The notes under the pieces are model-generated. The model was not told the DNA's origin and searched no databases. It saw nothing but the letters and a program-made list of their open reading frames with translations. Positions 1-8,369 of a stretch of 64,000 nt of DNA are shown here, piece by piece; the first letter of the stretch is position 1, and each line of letters starts with the position of its first letter. A program made the translations under genes and the position numbers. Origin of the DNA: Roseovarius litoreus (GTDB lineage: Bacteria; Pseudomonadota; Alphaproteobacteria; Rhodobacterales; Rhodobacteraceae); the NCBI RefSeq assembly GCF_900142765.1, contig NZ_FRCB01000003.1, forward strand, positions 310,001 through 374,000, read 5' to 3'.

Positions 1-105
1 CCCATCGCCCACCAGCATCGTGGCCAGCGCCATGCGCTGCCGCGTCGGTCGCAGGCCGGCATCCGTCAGCCACCTGATCTCCCGGCCTGTTGCTTGATGT
101 GTCAT
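1..105 (-). CDS. irr: Irr, Fur-family iron-response regulator (5' end only)
   Basis: The first 35 codons of a minus-strand gene run off the left edge. The start is the ATG at 103-105. The peptide contains DAGLRPTRQRMALATMLVGDG, which matches the first helix of the Fur/Irr winged-helix domain. In Rhodobacterales irr commonly sits divergent from fabA, exactly as here. Irr is a haem- and iron-responsive repressor/activator in alphaproteobacteria. Only the N-terminus is present, so metal- and haem-binding residues cannot be checked, and a plain Fur paralogue is possible. Confidence 0.8.
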   Translation of the reverse strand, partial: MTHQATGREIRWLTDAGLRPTRQRMALATMLVGDG

Positions 106-134
106 GTAAGCCTCAATTCGTCCCGTCATTCCGG

Positions 135-160
135 AATATAGGGCGGCATCCCCCTATATT
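135..160. promoter_or_regulatory. Perfect 9-bp inverted repeat between irr and fabA
   Basis: AATATAGGG (135-143) and CCCTATATT (152-160) are perfect inverted arms around an 8-base spacer. The element lies in the divergent gap between irr (starts at 105) and fabA (starts at 281). The AT-rich arms could overlap -10 elements of either promoter. It does not resemble the Irr (ICE) motif. An operator or overlapping divergent promoters are both possible. Confidence 0.45.
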
Positions 161-280
161 TCAAATAAATTCCATCACCCCGCGACGCTGTCGCACGGCT
201 CTGACAGGCTTGCAACGGGCTTTGGCCCGGTGATACAGGGTTTGCAACCGAACCCTAAAGCTACGAAAGGGGCCGCCTGC

Positions 281-790
281 ATGGCCGATTATCCGAGCCG
301 CTTCGACCGCGACGACCTGCTCAAATGCGCAAGGGGCGAGCTTTTCGGCCCCGGCAACGCCCAACTTCCCGAACCGCCCATGCTGATGATGGACCGGATC
401 ACCGATATCTCGGCGGATGGTGGCGCGCATGGCAAGGGTCACGTCGTGGCCGAGTTCGACATCCATCCCGACCTGTGGTTCTTCGAATGCCACTTCCCCG
501 GAAACCCGATCATGCCCGGCTGTCTGGGCCTTGACGGGCTTTGGCAGCTCACCGGCTTCAATCTGGGCTGGCGCGGCTGGCCGGGGCGCGGCTATGCGCT
601 TGGCGTGGGCGAGGTCAAGCTGACCGGCATGGTTCGTCCCGACCGCAAGATGCTGACCTATTACGTGGATTTCACGAAAGCCGTGCAAACCAGACGCCTG
701 ACCATGGGCGTCGCCGATGGCCGGGTCGAAGCCGACGGAGAAGTGATATATCAGGTCAAGGACATGAAAGTGGCCTTGTCGGAAAACTGA
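281..790 (+). CDS. fabA: 3-hydroxydecanoyl-ACP dehydratase/isomerase FabA
   Basis: This 169-residue cytoplasmic enzyme dehydrates 3-hydroxyacyl-ACP and isomerises trans-2 to cis-3-decenoyl-ACP, the branch point to unsaturated fatty acids. The translation has the FabA hot-dog signature [20 protein letters not shown], with the catalytic His in ECHF and Asp in GLDG. The chosen start, [14 protein letters not shown], gives the usual family length and is preceded by AAAGGGG at about 266-272; an upstream in-frame start would add 17 non-homologous residues. It heads the fabA-fabB-fabI operon. Confidence 0.97.
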   Translation: MADYPSRFDRDDLLKCARGELFGPGNAQLPEPPMLMMDRITDISADGGAHGKGHVVAEFDIHPDLWFFECHFPGNPIMPGCLGLDGLWQLTGFNLGWRGWPGRGYALGVGEVKLTGMVRPDRKMLTYYVDFTKAVQTRRLTMGVADGRVEADGEVIYQVKDMKVALSEN

Positions 791-820
791 ACCCACGCTT
801 GAATACAAGGAGTGCGCAAC

Positions 821-2050
821 ATGCGTCGCGTCGTCGTCACGGGTCTGGGGATCGTCTCATCCATCGGCAACACCGCCTCCGAGGTGCTGGCCGCCCTCAA
901 GGCCGGCACATCGGGCATCGAGTCCAGCCCCGAAATGCAGGAACATGGCTTTCGCTCACAAGTGGCGGGCACGCTCAAGATCGACGTGACCGAACATGTG
1001 GACAAGCGCACCCTGCGCTTCATGGGGCCGGGGGCCGCCTATGCCCATATCGCCATGGGGCAGGCCATCGCCGATGCCGGCCTGACCGAGGCCGAAATCG
1101 TCAATCCGCGCACCGGGCTTGTTGCCGGATCGGGCGGCCCGTCCACCTCGGCGATGCTCGCGGCGCATCAGACCGTGCTCGAAAAAGGCAGCCCCAAGCG
1201 CATCGGGCCGTTCGCCGTGCCCAAATGCATGTCCTCCACGATCTCGGCCAATCTCAGCACCGCCTACCGCATCAAGGGGATCAACTATTCGATCACCTCG
1301 GCCTGCTCTACCTCTCTGCATTGCATCGGCAATGCCGCCGAACAGATCATGATGGGCAAACAGGACGTGATGTTCGCCGGCGGCGGCGAGGAACTGGACT
1401 GGACGCTGTCCTGCCTCTTCGACGCGATGGGCGCGATGAGCTCCAAGTATAACGACACGCCCCAGCGGGCGAGCCGCGCTTTTGATGCCGACCGCGACGG
1501 CTTCGTGATTTCGGGCGGTGGCGGGATCGTCGTGCTCGAGGATCTCGACCACGCCCTGGCCCGTGGCGCGAAAATCTATGCCGAGGTGACCGGCTACGGC
1601 GCCACCTCTGACGGCGCCGACATGGTCGCCCCCTCCGGCGAGGGCGGCGAGCGCGCGATGCGCCTTGCGCTCAGCACCCTGCCCGAAGGCCGCAAGGTGA
1701 GCTATATCAACGCGCATGGCACCTCGACCCCCGTGGGCGATGTGGGCGAGGTTCAGTCCGTGCGCCGCATCTTCGGCGAAGGCAGCACCCCGCCGATCAG
1801 CTCGACCAAGTCGATGACCGGCCACAGCCAGGGCGCCACCGGCGCACAAGAGGCGATCTATTGCCTTCTGGCTCTGGACAATGACTTCATCATTCCTTCG
1901 ATCAACGTCGAAACCCTCGATCCCGCGCTGCACGCCTCCGAAATCGCGACCGCGCGCATCGACAATGCGGGGCTCGACACGGTGATGACCAACAGCTTCG
2001 GCTTCGGTGGCACCAACGGCTCCATGCTTCTCAGCAAATTTCACGGGTAG
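821..2050 (+). CDS. fabB: 3-oxoacyl-ACP synthase I FabB
   Basis: A 409-residue beta-ketoacyl-ACP synthase that elongates cis-3-decenoyl-ACP made by FabA, so the pair defines the anaerobic unsaturated fatty acid route. The thiolase-fold nucleophile Cys is in SACSTSLHCIG, and the two active-site His are in NAHGTSTPVGD and TGHSQGATGAQE. The start MRRVVVTGLG has an AAGGAG site at 807-812; an in-frame ATG nine bases upstream is less well placed. It lies 30 bases after fabA and 11 before fabI, consistent with one transcript. Confidence 0.97.
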   Translation: MRRVVVTGLGIVSSIGNTASEVLAALKAGTSGIESSPEMQEHGFRSQVAGTLKIDVTEHVDKRTLRFMGPGAAYAHIAMGQAIADAGLTEAEIVNPRTGLVAGSGGPSTSAMLAAHQTVLEKGSPKRIGPFAVPKCMSSTISANLSTAYRIKGINYSITSACSTSLHCIGNAAEQIMMGKQDVMFAGGGEELDWTLSCLFDAMGAMSSKYNDTPQRASRAFDADRDGFVISGGGGIVVLEDLDHALARGAKIYAEVTGYGATSDGADMVAPSGEGGERAMRLALSTLPEGRKVSYINAHGTSTPVGDVGEVQSVRRIFGEGSTPPISSTKSMTGHSQGATGAQEAIYCLLALDNDFIIPSINVETLDPALHASEIATARIDNAGLDTVMTNSFGFGGTNGSMLLSKFHG

Positions 2051-2061
2051 GGTATCGTCAC

Positions 2062-2853
2062 ATGAGCAATTCGATGCAGGGCAAGCGCGGCCTCGTCATG
2101 GGAGTGGCCAATGACCGCTCCATCGCCTGGGGCATCGCGAACGCGATGCACAAGGCCGGCGCGGAACTGGCCTTTTCCTACCAGGGCGAGGCTTTCGGCA
2201 AACGCGTCGAGCCGCTGGCCGCAAGCGTCGGCTCCGATCTGCTGCTCGACGTGGACGTGACCGATGACGCCTCTCTCGATGCGGCCTTCTCGACCCTGGC
2301 CGCGACATGGCCAACCATCGATTTCGTGGTCCATGCCATCGCCTATTCCGACAAGTCCGAACTGACCGGCCGCTTTATGAACACCAGCCGCGCCAACTTC
2401 AAGCACAGCCTTGAAATCTCGGCCTATTCCTTCATCGACGTGGCGCGCCGCGCCTATCCGATGATGCGGGAGAACGGCGGTACGCTGCTGACGCTGACCT
2501 ATCAGGGCTCCAACAAGGTCGTGCCGAATTACAACGTGATGGGCGTGGCCAAGGCGGCGCTCGAATCCGCGACGCGGTATCTCGCCAATGATCTCGGCCC
2601 CGACGGCATCCGCGTCAACGCGATCTCTCCCGGCCCGATGAAGACGCTGGCCGGCGCGGCCATCGGCGGCGCGCGCAAGACCTACAAGCACACCGATCTC
2701 AACGCCCCCCTGCGTGCCAATGCCACGCTCGAGGCGATCGGCGGCACGGCGGTCTATCTGGCCTCGGATGCCGGCGCCTGCACCTCGGGCGAGGTGATCC
2801 ATGTCGATGGCGGCTATCACGTGCTGGGCATGCCTCAGGCCGAAAATCTCTGA
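2062..2853 (+). CDS. fabI: Enoyl-ACP reductase (NADH) FabI
   Basis: A 263-residue short-chain dehydrogenase-type enzyme catalysing the last reduction of each fatty-acid elongation cycle. The N-terminal GVANDRSIAWGIA is the FabI variant of the nucleotide-binding loop, and the Y-x6-K catalytic pair is YNVMGVAK. The C-terminal half has the substrate-loop region SPGPMKTLAGAAI. It follows fabB by 11 bases. Rhodobacterales often carry two fabI copies; this is the one linked to fabAB. FabI is the target of triclosan-type inhibitors. Confidence 0.97.
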   Translation: MSNSMQGKRGLVMGVANDRSIAWGIANAMHKAGAELAFSYQGEAFGKRVEPLAASVGSDLLLDVDVTDDASLDAAFSTLAATWPTIDFVVHAIAYSDKSELTGRFMNTSRANFKHSLEISAYSFIDVARRAYPMMRENGGTLLTLTYQGSNKVVPNYNVMGVAKAALESATRYLANDLGPDGIRVNAISPGPMKTLAGAAIGGARKTYKHTDLNAPLRANATLEAIGGTAVYLASDAGACTSGEVIHVDGGYHVLGMPQAENL

Positions 2854-2948
2854 GGCCAGGCGGTTTGCGGGCATCGCGCCCGCCCACCGCTTCCTTTTTG
2901 CCGGGATTGAGCCATGGAATCGCCACGCTTCGGGGTGATCCTCGGCGC

Positions 2949-3266
2949 ATGGAACCACAAGTCATTTTTCAGACGCCCATTCCCCGAGAGGACCTTTACG
3001 CGGCTCGATCCCACCGCGCCAGACGTCTGGCAGGCTGGGTGAAGCTGGCGCTTTGCGCCTGCGTCCTGACCGCGATCTGGCAGGAAAAGGCGCTCGCCCC
3101 TCCGGTCCATGACAAGATGCAGGATGTGGCCGCTCTCGCCGCCTCGGCGCTCGGCAGCTCGCAGACCGTCCAGTCCTATCTGTCCATGGCCACCACGACG
3201 CTGACCACCATGAATGATGGCGAAACGGACCCGGTCAGCAAACTGGTTTTAAAGCTGCGCCAGTAA
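2949..3266 (+). CDS. Small membrane-anchored protein of unknown function
   Basis: A 105-residue ORF starting MEPQVIFQTPIPRE. One hydrophobic segment (about residues 36-49, WVKLALCACVLTAIW) follows a basic stretch, suggesting a single-pass inner membrane protein with the C-terminal two thirds outside. The tail SLGSSQ-type and MATTTLTTM region is polar, with no recognisable domain. It lies 95 bases after fabI in the same direction, so it may be read through. I do not recognise the family. A longer in-frame start at 2865 is possible but lacks a clear ribosome site. Confidence 0.6.
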   Translation: MEPQVIFQTPIPREDLYAARSHRARRLAGWVKLALCACVLTAIWQEKALAPPVHDKMQDVAALAASALGSSQTVQSYLSMATTTLTTMNDGETDPVSKLVLKLRQ

Positions 3267-3306
3267 CGCGCCGCACCGGATCGGGCCGCCGAAGGGCAGG
3301 GCGCCC

Positions 3307-4572
3307 TTACGCCACGCCCTCGGCCTCCCGCTCGGCCTCGGCCTGCTCGGCAGCCCATGCGCCCGCCGCCTCCACCGCCACGGGCGTGGCCGTGGGCAAC
3401 ACGCCCAGATAGCTTTCGGTCTCGTCCACCGGCCCCGGCGCGCGCTGCGTCATCCGGTAAAGCGCATAGCCCGCGATCACCCCGAACACCGCCGCCAGCA
3501 CCAGCCAGAAGGCGAACGGCCCGCCCCCTTGCATCGCCCAGCCCGCGAGCAGCGGCCCCGCGATCGCCCCCAGCCCGAAGGTAAAGACCAGACCGCCCGA
3601 CGCCGCCGGCATGTCCTCGGCATCCAGCGCATCGTTGGTATAGGCCAGCAGCAGCGCATAAAGCGGCGTCGTCACGCCACCCGCCAGAAACGCCGACGCC
3701 ATCAGCGCCCACAAATCGCCCTCCGTGGCCCAGCCCAGCCCGCAGGCCGCAGCCCCCAGCACCGCCGACCCAAGGATCAGCCGCCGCCGGTCCATCCGGT
3801 CCGACAGCCAGCCGATGGGATATTGCAGCACCAGGGCGCCGGCAAAAAGCATGGCCACGAACAGCGACACCTGCGCCGCACTCATCCCGATCTGTGTGGC
3901 AAAGACCGCACCCATGCCCGATTGCGTGGCATAGACCCCGCCCAGCAGGAAAATCCCCACCGTCCCAAGCGGCGATCCCGTGTAAAGCGCCCTCAGCCCC
4001 ATGGGGCGGGTGACCGCCGCCGCCGGCACCGGTGTCGCCGCCAGCAGGATCGGCGTCAGCGACAGCGACACGAGGATCGACGCCCCGATGAACAGCCCCG
4101 CACCCGCCGCATCCCCAAGGTTCAGCAGCCCTTGCGCGCCGATGATCCCAAGCGTCTGCGCCATCATGTAAGCCGACAGCACGCCGCCCCGCGTCTCGTT
4201 GGTCGCGGCATTGTTCAGCCAGCTTTCAGCGGTGACGTAAACGCCCGAGATGCAGAACCCCACCAGCAGCCTCAGGATGGTCCAGGCCCATGGCTCGGTC
4301 AGCAGCGGAAACGCGATCAACCCCGCCGACATCAGGCTGCCAAGGGCTGCGAAGACCCGCACATGCCCCACCTGACGGATCAGCACCGGCGCCAGCCGCG
4401 CGCCTGAAAGAAAGCCCACGAAATACCCCGAGGTGACGATCGCCAGTTCCGCCGAGGAAAACGCCTCGATCCCGCCGCGCAGGCCGATCAGCGTGAAATG
4501 CATGCCGTTGCCCAGCATGATGAAGACAATGCCCAGCAACAAGGACCAGACACCTGACAAGACCTGGATCAT
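3307..4572 (-). CDS. MFS transporter, YcaD-like
   Basis: A 421-residue major facilitator with about 12 hydrophobic segments. The N-terminal half carries GNGMHFTLIGLRGG and the segment GYFVGFLSGARLAP, typical of the YcaD/YfkF-like MFS group. The second half repeats the fold, with the loop motif GWLSDRMDRRRL matching the MFS motif-A (G-x-x-x-D-R-x-x-R-R). The substrate cannot be deduced. The start MIQVLSGVW is preceded by GAAAGGA; the longer reading to 4677 adds a basic non-membrane leader. It is convergent with the small ORF upstream. Confidence 0.88.
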   Translation of the reverse strand: MIQVLSGVWSLLLGIVFIMLGNGMHFTLIGLRGGIEAFSSAELAIVTSGYFVGFLSGARLAPVLIRQVGHVRVFAALGSLMSAGLIAFPLLTEPWAWTILRLLVGFCISGVYVTAESWLNNAATNETRGGVLSAYMMAQTLGIIGAQGLLNLGDAAGAGLFIGASILVSLSLTPILLAATPVPAAAVTRPMGLRALYTGSPLGTVGIFLLGGVYATQSGMGAVFATQIGMSAAQVSLFVAMLFAGALVLQYPIGWLSDRMDRRRLILGSAVLGAAACGLGWATEGDLWALMASAFLAGGVTTPLYALLLAYTNDALDAEDMPAASGGLVFTFGLGAIAGPLLAGWAMQGGGPFAFWLVLAAVFGVIAGYALYRMTQRAPGPVDETESYLGVLPTATPVAVEAAGAWAAEQAEAEREAEGVA

Positions 4573-4757
4573 CGCGCATCCTTTCAGATCACGTGGCCGC
4601 TTTGGTCTCCTCCCTGATCCCGGCCTAACCCCGATGCGCGCCGCCTGTCCGTGCCACAGCGCCGCTTGGATGCGCAATTGCGACCGATTGCGTCGCGAGC
4701 GGCCACCCGTAGCCAGTCGTGGCCCGCTCGGCCTTTCGCGGTCCTTGCCTCAGCCCC

Positions 4758-5636
4758 TCAGAACCACTGGCCCGGCTCCATCAGGCCAAGGTCCAGCAAT
4801 TGGCGCGAATGCCATTCGAACGGCGTGGAATTGTGCCATTTGAAGGTGTGGATATCAAAGGTCGATCCCGGGTTGCGCTTGAGCGCCTTGGCGGTGCGGA
4901 ACGACACGATCGCCGCCGTCAGGTTGTTGTGCCACGGGCAGGCAAAGGTGTTGTATTCCTCATCCGTGAAGGTGTGATCGGCGCGCAGGTTCACGCCTTT
5001 CTTGGCGCGGAACAATGCCACGCGGTCGATCTTGCGGCGCGCGGTGGGGATATGCTCCTCATATCGCCAGCGCAGCCCGCCGAAGAAATCCAGCTGCCGT
5101 TCCTTGGGATGATTGTGATTGTCCGGATCGTTGCGCGCCAGCGCGTAATATCCCGACCTGTCCAGATGCGCATCCTCCAGCGACACCGCATCGGGATGCG
5201 CCGCAAGATCGCCCGCATAAAGATCGACCACATAGGTCAGCATCGCGTTGCGCCGTTCTTCGGTATGAAAGGCCAGCATCTCGCCCACGCTGCGGGTCTC
5301 GCAGAACGGAAAGAACAGGTATTCGGCATTGAAGCAGTAATACATCCAGATGCCCGGCGCCGCCGCGATCAACCGGTTGATGACCTCCACATGATCGCCC
5401 ATCGCCATCACGCTATGGTCGATCCGGTGCACCAGCGCCTCCACATCAGGCGGCAGATCGAATTCCGCCGGCATCACCACCAGCACCTCGCGAAACCCCA
5501 GAGCCAGATGATGCCTGAGCGTCGATCCCAGCTCGACCCGGTCCTCGACCAGCACCACCGCCACCGGACCTTTCGCCAGCGCCTCCGCCCCACGTTTCAG
5601 GAAATCGTTCAGCCCAGTATACCGCATCGCACTCAT
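4758..5636 (-). CDS. Uncharacterised protein, possible GT-A fold glycosyltransferase
   Basis: A 292-residue soluble protein of unfamiliar sequence. The opening (FLKRGAEALAKGPVAVVLVEDRVELG, then FREVLVVMPAEFDLP) looks like a nucleotide-sugar beta-alpha-beta unit, and FNAEYLFFPF could occupy the position of a DxD-like loop. The C-terminal half has FFGGLRWRYEEHIP and ends in WHSRQLLDLGLMEPGQWF. The C-terminal His/Trp clusters (CPWHNNL, FKWHNSTPFEWH) are striking. Weak resemblance to Glyco_tranf_2-like proteins is the only lead. It is divergent from miaB by 97 bases. Confidence 0.6.
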   Translation of the reverse strand: MSAMRYTGLNDFLKRGAEALAKGPVAVVLVEDRVELGSTLRHHLALGFREVLVVMPAEFDLPPDVEALVHRIDHSVMAMGDHVEVINRLIAAAPGIWMYYCFNAEYLFFPFCETRSVGEMLAFHTEERRNAMLTYVVDLYAGDLAAHPDAVSLEDAHLDRSGYYALARNDPDNHNHPKERQLDFFGGLRWRYEEHIPTARRKIDRVALFRAKKGVNLRADHTFTDEEYNTFACPWHNNLTAAIVSFRTAKALKRNPGSTFDIHTFKWHNSTPFEWHSRQLLDLGLMEPGQWF

Positions 5637-5733
5637 CCGTTTTGCGCGCAGACTCCGTCAATTCGTCTTCCATTGCAAGACACCCCCGATCTGATGTAGG
5701 TCAGCGCCCTGTAACAAGGCGGGAGCGCGGTCC

Positions 5734-7074
5734 ATGTCCGGGGCGAAGAAACTCTACATCAAGACCTATGGCTGTCAGATGAACGTCTATGACAGCGAGC
5801 GCATGGCCGAGGCCATGGGCAGCGCGGGCTATGTGGAAACCGACACGCCCGACGACGCCGACATGATCCTGCTCAACACCTGCCATATCCGCGAGAAAGC
5901 CGCGGAAAAGGTCTATTCCGAACTGGGCCGATTCCGCCCCCTCAAGGACGCCCGCCCCGATCTCAAGATCGGCGTGGCCGGCTGCGTGGCGCAGGCCGAG
6001 GGCGACGAGATCATGCGCCGCCAGCCGCTGGTCGATCTGGTGGTCGGGCCGCAATCCTATCACCGCCTGCCGCAGCTCGAAGCGCAGACCCGCACCGGCG
6101 CGCGCGCTCTCGACACCGATTTTCCGCTCGACGACAAATTCGAGGCGCTGAAAACCCGTGGCCCCAAGGCCAGCCGCGGCCCCACCGCCTTTCTCACCGT
6201 GCAGGAAGGCTGCGACAAGTTCTGCGCCTTCTGCGTCGTGCCCTATACCCGTGGCGCCGAAGCCAGCCGCCCCGCCGCGCGCATCCTCGACGAGGCGCGC
6301 GAGCTTGTGGATCGCGGCGTGCGCGAAATCACCCTGCTGGGTCAGAACGTCAACGCCTATCACGGCGCCGGTCCCGAAGGCTCGGACTGGTCGCTCGCCC
6401 GGCTGATCTGGGCACTCGACGCCATCGACGGGCTCGAGCGTATCCGCTTCACCACCTCGCATCCCAACGACATGGCCGATGACCTGATCGAGGCGCATGG
6501 CACCTGCGCCAAGCTGATGCCCTACCTGCATCTGCCCGTGCAATCCGGCTCCGACCGCATCCTCAAGCGGATGAACCGCAAACATACCGCCGAAAGCTAT
6601 CTGCGCCTGATCGAGCGCATCCGCGCCGCGCGCCCCGATATCCTGATGTCGGGCGATTTCATCGTCGGCTTCCCCGAAGAGACCGAGGACGATTTTCAGG
6701 CCACCATGGACCTGATCGAAGAGGTGAAATACGGCTACGCCTATTCGTTCAAGTATTCCACGCGCCCCGGCACCCCCGCCGCCGAACGCGCGCAACTGGA
6801 CGAAGACGTGAAGACCGACCGCCTGCACCGCCTGCAGGCGCGCATCACCCACCACCAGCGCGCCATCCAGGATGCGATGGTCGGGCGCACCCTGGGCGTG
6901 CTCTTCGAAAAGCCCGGCCGCCTGCCCGGGCAGATGGTCGGCAAATCCGACTACCTGCATGCCGTGCATGTCGCCGACTGCCCCCTGCAGCCCGGCGATC
7001 TGGCCCGGGTCGAAATCACCGAAAGCGGCTCCAACTCGCTTGCCGGCAGGCTGGTCTCGCCCTCCGGGGCCTGA
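5734..7074 (+). CDS. miaB: tRNA-2-methylthio-N6-isopentenyladenosine37 methylthiotransferase MiaB
   Basis: A 446-residue radical-SAM enzyme that adds the 2-methylthio group to i6A37 of tRNAs reading UNN codons. The N-terminal MTTase domain binds one Fe-S cluster (Cys in YGCQMN, NTCHIR and AGCVAQ). The radical-SAM triad is CDKFCAFC at about residues 159-166, and a TRAM domain closes the protein. The length is normal. In many proteobacteria miaB directly precedes phoH-ybeY-corC-lnt; here two envelope genes are inserted between miaB and phoH. Confidence 0.97.
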   Translation: MSGAKKLYIKTYGCQMNVYDSERMAEAMGSAGYVETDTPDDADMILLNTCHIREKAAEKVYSELGRFRPLKDARPDLKIGVAGCVAQAEGDEIMRRQPLVDLVVGPQSYHRLPQLEAQTRTGARALDTDFPLDDKFEALKTRGPKASRGPTAFLTVQEGCDKFCAFCVVPYTRGAEASRPAARILDEARELVDRGVREITLLGQNVNAYHGAGPEGSDWSLARLIWALDAIDGLERIRFTTSHPNDMADDLIEAHGTCAKLMPYLHLPVQSGSDRILKRMNRKHTAESYLRLIERIRAARPDILMSGDFIVGFPEETEDDFQATMDLIEEVKYGYAYSFKYSTRPGTPAAERAQLDEDVKTDRLHRLQARITHHQRAIQDAMVGRTLGVLFEKPGRLPGQMVGKSDYLHAVHVADCPLQPGDLARVEITESGSNSLAGRLVSPSGA

Positions 7075-7331
7075 TCCGCGCCGCCGTCTGGCGCATCGGC
7101 GCCGGCCTCGCCCGTTTTCCACCGGACAACCGCAGGGCGTAGTGGTGCCGCGCCTCGCGGGCAAATGTGGCGGATTTCAGGCATTGTTTCCTATTCGCAC
7201 ACAATATATGGGGTTTTTCGCTTCACTTTGCGTGGAAAGCTGGTAATCTTCCTAAATTACATACTGTGATAGCCGTTTTGGGTGTGAGTGCGTTCCCGGT
7301 CTCGGGAACCAGGTTAAAGAGGGACAGGGCT

Positions 7332-7910
7332 GTGACACGACAGTTTCCGCAAAATATTCAATCTATGGTCGGCGGTCTGGCCGCGGCGGCGTTCGCGCTG
7401 CTGGTCTCCACCGATGCAGGCCTGGCGCAACAGGGCCAGCGCATCGTCAAGGGCGAGGTCTACCAGCCCGGCATCTGGGTCGATCCCGATGGCTGCGAGC
7501 ATTGGGTGATGGATGATGGCGCCGAAGGCTACATGACCCCGCATGTCACCCGTCAGGGCATTCCGGTCTGCCGCACGGCCAATCTGTGCGGGACGGTCAA
7601 CACCGACCAGTATTTCGCCACCGACAGCGCCCGCTTGGGCCATTCGGCCCGCCAGAACCTCGCGAATTTCTTCGCCAGCACCGGTGCCGTCTCCTACACG
7701 ATCGTCGGCCATACCGACAGCCGCGCCTCGGATGAATACAACATGGACCTGTCGCTGCGCCGTGCCAACGCCGTGGCCTCTGTCGCGCGCAGCGCCGGCG
7801 CCCGGATCGCCGATGTGCGCGGCATGGGCGAACGTGCGCCCAAGGCGTCGAACAATACGGCGGCGGGCATGGCCGCCAATCGCCGCGTCGAAATCCTGTG
7901 CTGGCGCTGA
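7332..7910 (+). CDS. OmpA-family envelope protein with GIWVDPDGC motif
   Basis: The GTG start at 7332 has a GAGGGACAGG site 5 bases upstream and gives 192 residues; ATG 7365 is the alternative. A signal peptide (GGLAAAAFALLVSTDAGLAQ) leads to a short region with GIWVDPDGCEHWVMDDGAEG, then an OmpA C-terminal domain (Y/F-x-TDSARLG, IVGHTDSRASDEYN, LRRANAV, NRRVEILCW). OmpA domains bind peptidoglycan, so the protein should tether outer membrane or periplasm to the wall. The next gene carries a close copy of the pre-OmpA motif. Confidence 0.85.
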   Translation: MTRQFPQNIQSMVGGLAAAAFALLVSTDAGLAQQGQRIVKGEVYQPGIWVDPDGCEHWVMDDGAEGYMTPHVTRQGIPVCRTANLCGTVNTDQYFATDSARLGHSARQNLANFFASTGAVSYTIVGHTDSRASDEYNMDLSLRRANAVASVARSAGARIADVRGMGERAPKASNNTAAGMAANRRVEILCWR

Positions 7911-7923
7911 AGGAGGCGGACCA

Positions 7924-8214
7924 ATGACAAAACTCAAACTCATCGCAGCGATCCCGGTGGCGTGCCTTCTGTCGGCCTGCGTGGTCGGCCCCGACAAATC
8001 GCGTGACACCGGCCTCATCGACCGCAAGTCCCTCAGCCAGCTTCAGGCCGGCATCTGGGTCGATCCCAACGGCTGCGACCACTGGATCATCGATGACGGC
8101 CTCGAAGGGTATCTCTCGCAGCGGCTCGACCGATACGGCAAGCCGGTCTGTTCCGGCTCGGCCCCGCCCACGGTCGCCACCGGCAATTTCAAGAGAGGCT
8201 CGGACGCCTTCTGA
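7924..8214 (+). CDS. Small lipoprotein sharing the GIWVDPxGC motif
   Basis: A 96-residue protein with a lipobox (LLSAC, Cys at residue 19) and therefore probably lipid-anchored. Residues about 42-80 read GIWVDPNGCDHWIIDDGLEG followed by a second Cys (GKPVC), nearly the same as the segment in the preceding OmpA protein. It starts 13 bases after that gene behind AAGGAGG and ends in a strong terminator, so the two form a bicistron. The function of the shared segment is not known to me; two conserved Cys suggest a disulphide-bonded fold. Confidence 0.8.
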   Translation: MTKLKLIAAIPVACLLSACVVGPDKSRDTGLIDRKSLSQLQAGIWVDPNGCDHWIIDDGLEGYLSQRLDRYGKPVCSGSAPPTVATGNFKRGSDAF

Positions 8215-8248
8215 GTATCCGTGCAGCACCCCGCTGCCCGACAATTCA

Positions 8249-8276
8249 GCCGCAGGCCCCCGCCTGCGGCTTTTTT
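8249..8276 (+). terminator. Rho-independent terminator after the OmpA-lipoprotein pair
   Basis: GCCGCAGGC and GCCTGCGGC form a perfect 9-bp stem around a CCCC loop, followed by TTTTTT (8271-8276). It lies 34 bases past the lipoprotein stop and separates this pair from phoH. Confidence 0.95.
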
Positions 8277-8369
8277 CGTCACGGTTCGATGACATTTCGC
8301 GCAAGGTGCTTGCACCTGCCCCCCGCTCTTGGCACGATCACCCCAGGCTCTCATCCGCAGGAGATTTGA

